Shown here in pieces: positions 35,346 to 46,400 of a DNA stretch of 64,000 bases. Numbering within the stretch: position 1 is the first letter of the stretch; the number at the start of each line of letters is the position of its first letter. The position numbers and the translations under genes are program-made. The notes beneath the pieces were generated by a model. It saw only the letters and a program-made list of their open reading frames with translations. It was not told where the DNA came from and did no database searches. The stretch spans positions 1,674,001-1,738,000 of the forward strand of contig OZ287697.1 in NCBI GenBank assembly GCA_965649825.1. Direction: 5' to 3'. The stretch is from Penicillus capitatus (lineage: Eukaryota; Chlorophyta).

Positions 35346-36739
35346 GATCCTTCCGACAACCATTCTTTCACAGATGACTACATTTTGTACTAACAGATGC
35401 ACCTGAAATCCAATTTACTCTCTTTCCGGTGTCAGCGTCCGATACTCTTCAAGACGCTATTGTCGACATGAAAAATCACACGCATAAGTTAGGGGGATCA
35501 AGGTGTGAACGTCGACCCGATGGCCGAGTCCGGACCGGATGGCGAGTCGCACAGGGAAACTCCGTCGGCAATGTAGTAATTACATAGCTAGACGGATACA
35601 GCGTCTCAGTTCTCGCTTAAGTACCCTAGAGAAAGGTACGTCACATCATCACGTAAGTGTCTTCTCATGCCTCCGTCACGCATATTCCAATGACCCTCCG
35701 CTGGCGTGTTGCCACAGGGACGGTTGCCCCGACGGCAGCGTCCTTTGCCAGAAGACCCGAGGCGATGGCGGGCGCACCGTCACACAAGGCACAACGGAGC
35801 TCTATCAAACAAAAGGATATCGACCTTTGACGACTAAAAAACCGAAAATAAACATCTAAACAAGGACGTAGAAGGCATATCGCCGGAACTTTCATTGTTA
35901 GAATCCACCAACGAAGAAGGCAAACAGATTTTATTACGACAAAAGCGCCTGTTATAAGTTTGCAATCGCTGAAGTGTGAAGTCGGTGATATTAAAGAAGA
36001 AACTTTTTAAAAAGAGGAAGGTGAAGGAGAGGAGAATACCCAATCGACACAAGCAGTCAACATGACGTCCCATGACGTAAGCATGCGTCATGAGAATGGA
36101 AGTATAAAACCAGGGCTTTGGACTGAAAGACACCATCTTTAAAAATCGCTCTTTGTTTTACGCACGTTCGTCTGTGTACACAACATTCCCGTGACAATAC
36201 GTTATAAGCCAACCAGCTAAGCATTAAACAATTCGAAAGTGACAATGTGAAAGCTAAAAAGCAACTTGATACATAGAGAAGTATACCAAGACGTTAGCAC
36301 GACCGAAACGTCTCCTTCATGACATTAAGCGCATGTCACGGAAGAATCTGAATGGGAAGCATACAGTAAAGCATAAGATGTGACAGCGACAGATGCCATG
36401 ACAAAGCACTCTTTGTTATAGGTGTCACTAAAGAGACATGTGGCGCGCAAATGTCCAAAAGCGAAACAGTCTGATAATGTGACTTTTTCGTATTGTCAAG
36501 CTCCTGTAGTGTCGAGACCGACAAAAACCAGAGCCTTTTGTGTAAGCAGTAAACTCGACAGAAAGCACTATTCCTTGACTCGGGAAGAGCTTGAGCAATA
36601 CTGCGCGTATTCTCAGATATTCCCCGATGCATTCGTTGACGTTATTAATAGGAATTTGATCCTTTGTGCCAAGCCAATCGTTTCTAATATACTGGATCAC
36701 TACGACTCGGAAGATGGCAGAAGTTTTCAACTTTACGAG

Positions 36740-36907
36740 GTCGTTTATAGTTATCCAACGAAGTTAGATGGCCCATGTTTTGTTTTATCTGTTGGGCGAC
36801 GTCATGCCCGTTATGAAAAACGTTATAATGCTCGTCTTTAGCTGAACGACACGATTGTAATTCTTCTGCAAAAGCTTTCGGCTCTTGGCGTCCTCTTTCC
36901 TTCATCA
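36740..36907. repeat. Direct repeat copy 2
   Basis: Partner of 33835-34000. Substitutions and small indels separate the copies, but the minus-strand reading 'KEDAKSRKLLQKNYN' survives. Confidence 0.6.
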
Positions 36908-37455
36908 CACCTGTTGTCTTCTTCGTCAACTGTGGAATTCTTTTCACTGATTCTTTTCTGAAACGTCGGTAACGCCCAGCAGTCGCGGACACCTGTGCAT
37001 ATGTCTGTTTCATCGTGACATTCTTAGTAACGAAAGACATCGAAGCTCGAATGTCGCTGCCAGGATTTTGTCTGGTATCCAACTCCAGAAATCTGTGATC
37101 GCCTTCAATGTGCTCGTCGTCGGAGGGATTCTCTCTTTGTAGTCTCAACACCTGCATTGATTCTGTCAAGCGTTTGACTTTGCTAGCGATCTATCATAGT
37201 CAAATTCGCAGTTCGAGGCGTAGATGATCAATTCGCCGATGGCGACGAGAGCAGCGTAAGCACAACATCTTTTCGTCAAGTCAATTCAACAACAATCGTC
37301 ATGTCACGAAGAGAGACATGCGACCATCTCTTCACGACAGCCCTCATAAACTAACATGATAGCACGCAAAGCTAGGAGGATGTAAAGTCCGTCATGAGTA
37401 AGAAAACTTCCTACTCAGCTTGAAATAAGAAGAATGTAGAACGGACAAAAAAAGT

Positions 37456-40400
37456 TTATATGCCGGAACAGATACTTGAAAGGTCATCAAACTTCGAAAA
37501 CCCAAGAAACTCAGCCACACTTCGAATCTTAAAGAGCAACCAGATTCTCAGCACATGTAACGTTCTGGCATCGGAATCCACGATGGTTTCGCTCTCGCTC
37601 AAGGAGAGCCTAACATAGGCAACAAAGTAACAAAAAAGAAACGATAGCAGAACGGTGAGAGTCGTGATGTTGAGGAAAACACACAGAACTGAGATAGCTA
37701 ACCGACCAGCGTCAATGGTGAGACTCTCACTCTTCAGCGTGGTTGCAAGCAGTGTCGTCAGGAGCGACACGAACAGAGAGAATATGTCGATTCTGTTCAG
37801 CTCATCGAAACTTTGCTGATAAGGCATTGCCACCGTCTGCGCACCCATGGCAAGCGCCAGGAATAAGGCAGCTCCGATGATAGGCAGCGAGCTGTCGAAG
37901 CGATGACTGCAAAACACCAGAAAAGCGATCCCTGCCTTCCTCGCGACAATAGCAACCTCCCAGTACCGACGACGTCCATCTCTGTAGCTGCGGTAGAGGA
38001 ACCCCATGGTCTGATAGATCCAGTCATCTGTGTCCTTGAGCTGTTCTTCTGAGAATCCGAGGATGACGATGAAGGCGATCAGCAACCCACCGTAGACAAT
38101 ACCAACAAACGTGATAATCAAAATCACCAGCATCATGTGGTCCCCTTCGAAACACTTCAAACTGGTATCAACGGCCCAGTAGCTAACCATCACCCCTTCC
38201 GTAGCATTTACGATCTCGCCACTATTCTCCCCAGTCGCATCCAGGGTGTTGTAGGCATTGATACAGAGGACAATGCTGAGAGTTGTTTTGATCACAGGAA
38301 CTGATGTGACGTACCAGAGAGCCACTAGAGACAACAGAGATCTCTGCACGATGTAATGGATCGGCCGGCGGATTTGATGAAAGAGTGCAATTGTGATCCA
38401 GAACATCATGAACAGCAGGAACACAGATGCAGGAACAAGACAGACGCTCACGATAGAGGCCCATACAGTTGGATGCAGTGACTGATCCTCTCCGCCCAGA
38501 CAAACCACAGAACGTCGGATGCTATCCACTGCGAGTCCTCCAAGGAACTCTGCACAGCACACAACGATGGAGGGTGGAAACGTGTTGTCAGCTTTCGCAG
38601 ATGCGGACCTGATATCTCTGCCATGACAAGTATAGGAACTGCCCATCCGACATCCAGTGATGCGATCAATACTGTCATCTGAACGTAGTTCAACATTATC
38701 TGCAACGAAGACTGTCAGTTTCACGAAGGCGACGGAGCTTCGCACCTTAAACATTTCGACCGCCTTCCAGTGTGCCATGGTCATTTCAGTAACGGTCAGC
38801 CGTTCGTGCAATTCATTCGTATCCTGGGCTTTTGGTGACTCCTGAAACAACTGCCTTTCTGATGCTTCTACCTCGCATGGAAGTGGAAGGTTATCAAGTT
38901 GAATGCTGCGAGGATTTTTTCTTTCGCCGGAGAGCATCGTCAATCTTTTGCTTACCGTACTAATTGTCCCTCTGATTGTAACGGCAGACAAGATAAATAA
39001 GATCACTGCCGCAGAGCAAATCGTCATGAAGTTGCCCGATGCTGTCGGGCATTCTTCACATCTGGAAAACACGGAGGATCCATAAGAGGTGTTGCATGCT
39101 CCACAGAGAGGACCAGCGTGACCCTGGATCAGAAAACATAACTATAGTTCAGAAGATAGGATGAGCGACGAACTAATCACTCGCCTCAGCACACTGCTCT
39201 TGCTGATACTTCTCAATTGTGGTCTCGTTGATGTCGCAGCTCTTCACGTTCCTCGTCAGATTTGTCAATCTCTCAACCCGGTCGTCGAATTTGCATGCAT
39301 AGGAGGTCAGGCACCTCGTGATGTTGACTGAACAGGGTGACGCGTGCCAGTACCCATCATTCGGAATGACCACTCTTGTCGTACAGTTTCCATTCTCGGG
39401 ACAGGGCTGACATTCTTCTCCTTCCGGATCGAAGTTATAGGTAGAGCTGCTGCAATTGTTGCAGATCTTGGTTTCACCAACAGGCACCTCTCCAATGGTG
39501 CAGTCGCGAACGTGAACGATGATGGTGAATGAATCGATGACTTCTCTTTTGTCAGCATCTTCAAGATCTGTTTTATGGAACTGTTCACGAAAAGAGTAAC
39601 TGTCAGCGAATCTAATTGTCATGTTGTAGATGCCTGGAAGTCCAAAGCCGATCACGTGAGGAAATTTGGCAGTCTGTCCTTCCACGGACAGAGAAGAACT
39701 ACCAACTTGAAACCCTTCTGATGTTGACAATTCGGCGATGATTCTCTGATTGAAAAAGTCGATGGTCGCCGGACCCTGTTTCAGTTCATCCAGCAATTCC
39801 ACTGACAGCCTTGGAAGCTGGTTGCCACCGACATAGTCTGGAATTTCGAATCCTTCTCCAGTCACGACTTCTGTTTTCTCTCCTTTGTACTCGACAGTCA
39901 TCTTGGCCATCGTGGCCAACGTAGCAACAACCTGCCCGTAGATGCCAGCAGAATTGTTTTTCCATGTAGGACAGAGAGCCGTGTCGGGTGTAATACGGTT
40001 CAAAGAACTCAGGTCCTTCTCTCCAAGGAATGTCAGATTGGCATTTTCAGATGACGAGTTGCACTGAAATCTGGTGTTCTCCAAACAGTTTGCAAAGATT
40101 GCTCCTCCAGCATGAGTGGCATTGTTTCCTTCGAATTGAGTGTCAATGATTGCTGCAGCAGTACATTCATATCCGTTCTCCAACGATCGTGGATAGTATA
40201 CCTCGTCTAAATAAAGACCCCCTACAAAACAAACCAATAAAGATGCTCCGTTGGTGCATGTTTTAGTAGATTCACCGCCGAATTCCGCACTATTGTTTAT
40301 TATTCTGCTCTCCTGTATTTGCATAACAGATCTGCGGCGTCCGTATCTAGCGATCGAAATGGCACCTCCGCTACCAAGCAAGGCCTTGTTCGAAACAAGA

Positions 40401-42580
40401 AGGCAGTTTGTGCACAGGAATTCAGAATCTTCTGCTTCTACTGCTCCTCCACTTAAGCTTGCTGTGCAGTTTGACACGTTCAAGTCCTTTGCCTTTAAGA
40501 TAGAATCGTTCAAGTAGATCGCTCCGCCCAGTTCTGCGGATCCATTTGTCATCGTTGTATATGTCACCAAAACTGAGCTGTGATGCGTCGCGGATAGAAA
40601 GCCACCACTGTACTCGTCATAGGGCCCAGTACCAGATCCAACACCTCTGAATCTTGCGTTATGAATAATCAATGTTGCATTATTCGCAAAGATGGCGCAT
40701 CCTTCCTCATCAACCAAATTGTTCACAAAGGTCACATTGAAGAACCTTCCCACAGAGTTCTCACTCTGTTCGACTGCTCCTCCCCTAAGACTGGCGCCGT
40801 TCTTGAATACTGAGTTGTGTACGGTAAGGTTGGATTCTGAAGTGATCGATACACTGCCACCACCTCCGCGATTTGCACGATTTCCGTCAGCAGTCAGTTC
40901 ATACGCAATGACGTGTGAGTCGACCGAATAGATTGCTCCGCCAGACTTTTTAGCTCTGTTCGACAAAAAGCGACAGGAGTCGATCGTCAAGGAACTTTTA
41001 TTCCGTAGACAGATGGCACCATTCATCCCAGCTTTGTTGCTCTGGAACGTGCAATTTGTGAGAGTGGCGTTCGATATTCGAGCGTTGATCGCCACACCAT
41101 AACTTGCTTCGTTCTCTTCGAAACTGCAGTCACGGATGAAAGCAGATGTGTCTTTCATCTTGATACAGGCACTGATGGAGTCGTCTTCCTCACCACTTGC
41201 CGAATTCTTCGTAAAGTTACTGCTTGACAGATCGAAGGAACCTCCTTCGACTTCGAATATGGTACAACTATTCTCGAGAGCACTGATGTTGTCGGCAGAT
41301 GTCGAAGATCGAGGAGGTGCCCAAATGATCGCCGACCGGGAAGATAAGGAAGGTATCGATCGATAATGTTCCACGGAAAGGTTCTGAAGTCCATTCTCTT
41401 CGGTCAGAAGCAGATCGTTGACTCCATTGAGCGATGATATTCGTCGATTCTGTCTGATAGTGATGTTCTGGAGCCTGTTCTCTTTGCTCAGAAGAAGACC
41501 GCAGACTCCATTGCAGATATTCCTTTGGAAGTCGAAATCTTCAATCTCCAGTTTTGAGCAGGATAACGCGTTTGCTTGGATGGCAACTGCTCCACCAAGA
41601 AAACGATTTTCTCTGAAACCGATGCGATGCAACCGAACGGTTCCGATGTCTTGTTCAGAGTCGCACTTCTCGAAGCCGATGACAGATTCCAATGCGCCAG
41701 AAACGACGAACAAGCATCCTTCTACGACAAGGTCTGTCATAGTGACATTAGTGGTACTAAAAACAGATGCGTTTAACGTCATCAAGACAGGTGGAGTATG
41801 CACTTACCGTAGAGAAAACAGTCCTTCGTTCATCTGCGGACAGGTGAGGATGGTTCGCTTTTCAGAGGCAGAAATCTCGACGTCGTCCTGCTCTCCTCCC
41901 CTGATGTAGCCGTTGATCGTCAGCGGCCATGGAATGACGGTGCGAGAGGGAGGCCGGATCGTCTTCGCGGTGTCGAGCAGAAGCACGTCTCCCGGTCGAG
42001 AACAGTTAACGACGACCTGGAGATCGTTTTCGATCTCGTCGAGGACTGTCGAGTTGAGCAACCACTCTCTTGTCTTGGCCTTCAGATAACGGCGACGCCT
42101 CTCCTTCGATAGATGACAGGCGGTTTCTATAGAAAACGTTACAGTACAGTCATCGATGCGATGCGACGTGACTGCGAAAGGAATGGACCTGCTGTCGTCT
42201 CGGAGTCTGGGTTGATGTTCACTTGGCGAAGGGTGCGCGCATCTCTTCTTCCCTAGGCGCCGGAAAAGGATCCTCTCCACGCTCCTTTTGCGAAAAAGTA
42301 GACGTACCGAAAGCGCCAGGGTCTTCTTCAATGATACAGACTTGGTATTTGAAACGTGCACGTCAGGCTTTTCGTTTGCTTCTGCGAAGTCGATGACGAA
42401 GCACTGTGTTGCCAACAAAACAGTAGTAATTAAAGCCATAATCTTGCCGACAGTCGCTGTTGTCATTGCATGCCTTGTATACGTTAACCCTCGGTGCACC
42501 AACGCGCTTTCGGCGATAACGCCGAAAGCAATACTCACAACCGAGAGGACCGAAAAACCCGGTTCGGTCTTCGCTGGCAT
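37456..42580 (-). CDS. BHR-C: beta-helix multi-pass membrane protein
   Basis: Nine exons (42448-42580, 42308-42381, 42189-42252, 41808-42126, 40276-41756, 39185-40221, 38746-39123, 38609-38699, 37456-38549) give 1556 residues. Layout is as in BHR-B: signal peptide ('FSVLSVVSIAFGVIAESA'), N-terminal domain, beta-helix, Cys-rich part with 'DGYWHASPCS', 'GPLCGAC', and the multi-helix C-terminus with 'GFLYRSYRDGRRRYWEV'. Two introns begin with GC: intron 1 (42382-42447, GCAAGA) and 39124-39184 (GCGAGT, where BHR-B has GTGAGT). Three introns contain no in-frame stop, so frames appear continuous across them. Near 41346-41455 an extra coil-sized unit of 28 residues repeats 'NGV..LLL..EN.LQN', absent from BHR-B. 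Its 3' flank matches that of BHR-B. Confidence 0.86.
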
Positions 42581-43498
42581 GTTGTTTCCGGTGCAGTGAC
42601 TACGACTTGTGCAGTGTACTCGGCCGATGCGAAACGAATAGCTGCTGTACAGTACATGCAGATTTCCTTTGACACGGTTGGGGCGACTGGTGGTAACCTT
42701 TGTAGCATTATCTTAAGTCTGGCCGAAGTGACAGGCATTTAAGATGGATCACTTTTTACCTAGCGTCCGCGTGATAAGACGACTCAATTTCGAAGGATTT
42801 CCATAAATCACGTTTTAAAGTAGATTGCAAACTGTCTGTTTAGATTAAACTTGCGTCCGCTCCTTTCTTCGAAGCTACATCTCAAGCGCGCATCGGCTCG
42901 ATTTTTCGATATCTCACAAGTCCGGATATCAACCGTTGGATAGGTATTGAACAGTACTGTACAAAAAAACTACAGACAGAGTTTGAAATCTCTGTCTGTG
43001 TAGTGCTCTTTTCGCATTTCACTTTCCAGTGTGGCTTCCTTCCTCTGGCGTTTCAAGAACGGATTTCAGCGCTTCGGTTTAGAGAAGTCCACGAAAATGA
43101 TTCACGTACTGTGTGGCTCGGGAAAACAAAGACTGCGAAGCGACATCCAGGATCGATGTCCTCGTATACCACTCGCGTTAGTATTACCCGTACGCACGCC
43201 GTTTCTCGCCTCGGATTATCCAATTTTCTCATCGAGTTTTCGAAGGACACGTCGCTGTCACCTCGACGCGAGCATCGCTTGCTGGAAGGCAAAGTCGATT
43301 GCGGGTTCGATGGCGGAAGCGCGAGAGAACGTATCGGTGAGACCCCTTCGTCAAGTCACGTTCACAGTTTGGTTTGATGCCAGAAAGACCTGTTGCATCT
43401 TCCCTGATCCACACGCGTGTGTCTTACACGCCAAATGTCAAAAGCGAAGCATTTGAGCTCTGCTTGACAAGAAGAAAACGGTGCTAGCAAGACAGTAC
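42581..43498. other. Spacer between BHR-D 3' end and BHR-C start
   Basis: About 0.9 kb. It must hold the BHR-C promoter and BHR-D terminator. Two overlapping plus-strand frames (43003-43377 and 43031-43456) start with non-ATG codons and have no domain. A third dispersed-repeat copy lies at about 43105-43215. Confidence 0.5.
43105..43215 (-). repeat. Dispersed repeat copy 3 (partial)
   Basis: The reverse complement contains a GTGGTATACGAGGACAT core comparable to GTGGTATACAAAGACAT at 35260. Only this core is well matched to the other two copies. Confidence 0.45.
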
Positions 43499-46400
43499 TT
43501 ATGTACCAAAAGAGTGAGAGGGATGTTTGTCACACTTGAGAAATCCTAGAAAGCCAATGACACGCTTAAGGTCAGAGCGCAACCAGATTCTATAGACTCT
43601 CAAGGTTCCGGCGTCCGAATCAGAGAGTGTTCCTTTATCCCTGAGGACGACCTTCAAGTATTCGGCAGCATAGACCAAAAGAAAGGAACCAAGAACAACA
43701 AACGTGATGACGTTGATCAAACCGCACAAGAGTGAGATGGTCAGTCGGGCCCAGTCGTTGACGAAACTGTCACTTTTCAACATCGAAGCAAGAAGTGTGG
43801 TCAAGAGTGACACGAAAAGTGAGAATGCGTCGATCCTGTTCAGTGCATCAAACCTCTTTCTGTAGGGCGATGCCACGATCTGCACTCCGATGGCCAGGGA
43901 GAAGAAGAGCGCCGCTCCGATAACGGGTAATGGATTGTCGAAGCGATGGGCGCAGAAGACCAGAAAAGCGATCCCGGCCTTCCTTGCTACGATAACAACC
44001 TCCCAGTACCGACGCTTCCCATGCCGGTAGCTCCGATAAAGGAACCCCATGGACTGGTAGATCCAGCCATCGGTATCGTTCAGCCGCTCTTCCGAGGACC
44101 CAAGGATGGCGATGAAGGCGATCAGCAGCCCGCCATAGACGATGCCGACGAACGACAGGATGAGGATGGCCAGCATTAAGTGATCCCCTTCGAAGCACTT
44201 CAAACTGGTATCAACGGCCCAGTAGCTTATCTCTTTCTCTCCGTCTGTCGCATCCAGGACGTTGTGGGCGTTGACGCACAGGACGGTGCTGAGTGCTGTC
44301 TTGATGACTGGCACAGAAGTGATGTACCAGAGGACCATGATGGTCAGGAGCATTCTCTTGGCAAGGTAACGGAACGGTTTTTCGACACCGCAACGAATAG
44401 CTGCCGCTATCCAGAAGAGTGCGAGCAGCAGCAAGACGAAGGCCGGAACAATACAGACACTCACGATGGACGCCCACACTGTCTTATGCAAACGTGCGTC
44501 TTCGCTGGCCAAGCAGATCGCAGAATGCTGAATACTGTCTATGGCGAGTCCACCGAAGAACTCTGTATCGAACGACAGAGACTTGGATCAGAAACGATGC
44601 GACACAAGCATGTGTACCTGCGGTTTCTGCCATGATGAGGACAGAAATCTCCCATCCAACGTCCAGAGAGGCGAGAAGCACCGTCAAGCTCAGGAAGTTC
44701 AGTGTGATCTGCCAAACAGTTTGTCAGGATCAAGCGCTCGGCAGAGTGTCGCACCTTGAACATCTCCACTGTCTTCCACAGTGCCAGCGTTTTTTCTGTG
44801 GCAGGTAGCCCTTCTGCCTGTTCGTTTTTTGCAGAGTCGTCTCGCCTGTCCACAGGGGAACGTGCTTTCCGTCTCCTGCTCTTTCTGTTCGATGAAGCGA
44901 CGGGAGACATTTCGATGCAGTGGGCGGTACTGTCCTTGCTGGAGAGCGTGGTCTGTTTCTCCTTTGCCACAGTCAAGTTCCCTCTGATCGTTACGCACGA
45001 CAATGCCGCAAGAACCAACACCGAAACACAAATCACTGCCACATCGCCGACAACGGGTCGACACTTCCTGCACCTGGAGGAGAGGGAGCTACCGTACGAG
45101 CTCACACACGATCCGCACAATGGGCCACAGTGTCCCTGGAGAAAACAAGCCCTTGTCAACCACATCCCAGATGATCATACAGATCTCTCACTCTAGTGCA
45201 CTGCACCTCTTGGTACTCTTTGATCAACCCATGGCTCACATCGCAGTTCTCGATGTCCCCTGTCACGTTCCTCAGTTTTTCGGAACGCCCTTTGAAGTTG
45301 CAGGCATGGGAAGTGAGACATCGCTTGATGTGCACGGAACAGGGGGTAGCTAGCCAGTAGCCATCTTCCGGTAGGATCGCACTCGTCTCGCAGTCGCCGT
45401 TCTCGGGACAGGGACGACACTTGCCTGCTTTCGGATCGAAATTGTACATGGAGCTGCTGCACGGTGTGCAGAGCTTTATTTCCCCCACTGCCATTTCGCC
45501 AATCGTACAGTTTCGCACCACCACAGTCATCGTCAGTTCTCTGATGGCCTTTTCACTGAACGCAACTGTCATGTTATAGACATCTGGAGGTCCAAAGCCG
45601 ACCATCGGAGGGAAGGTGATGTTGCCTTGCGGCATTCGCACAGAGATATTGCTGACCCCGAATGTATCTGGGGTGGAGAGCTTGGCAACAACCACCCGAT
45701 GACCAATCGCAGGTGTCTGTTGGAGTGAATCGATCAACATCACGTTGAGCGTTGGCAATAGACTGCCGCCAAGGTAGTTCTCCAATACGTGCACTTCGCC
45801 ACTCGCAATCTCTGCTCTCTTGTCCTTAGAATCGATGGCCATTCTCGCTTTGACGGCGAAGGATGCAACAGTCCGTCCGTAAAGCCCAGCCTGATTGCCT
45901 TTCCATGTTGCACAGAAATCGCGTTCGGATGCAAGGATGCGTGCCTGACTCAAGTCCGTTTCTTGGAGGAGTGTAACATCATCGTTCTCCAGAACGGGTG
46001 TGCAGCTGACTCGGATGGCCTCCAAACGGTCCACAAAAATCGCTCCTCCAGCAGATTTTGCAGAGTTTCCCTCGAAACGAGTGTCCGTGATCACTGCAAA
46101 GGAACATCTTTCGGCGTCATTCGGGCAATCTTCACCATTGAAACCACTCTGCCAGTAAAGTCCACCTAACAGGGCAGACTCAGTTAGTTGACTGCCTGGT
46201 TCTCTGGTAAAACACACCTCCTTTACGTGCTGTGTTGCGTGCCATCACATTTCCTTGCAGCAGGAGAGCGAGTTTCTGCTTCCCATTGGACCTGAAGGCG
46301 ATGCCACCGCCCTCTGTCATTGCTTCGTTTTCTCTGAAGCGGCAGTCGATGCACTGGACGGTCGATCGCTTTGCTTTGATGCCTCCTCCCATCTTCGCTT

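Larger units (their letters stand above)
33745..37455. other. Central spacer between BHR-P1 and BHR-C
   Basis: About 3.7 kb without a supported gene. To about 33800 it is the diverging inner end of the inverted repeat. It holds one dispersed repeat (about 35215-35345) and both copies of a direct repeat (33835-34000, 36740-36907). A 161-codon minus-strand frame at 36684-37169 begins with ATG but shows no domain, and the frame shared by the direct-repeat copies is a different one. From about 37270 it is the 3' flank shared with BHR-B. Confidence 0.5.

Noticed and set aside
36684-37169. 161-codon minus-strand frame as a gene
   Set aside because: No domain, polar composition without signal or membrane segment, and the duplicated copy of part of it at 33835-34000 conserves a different frame.
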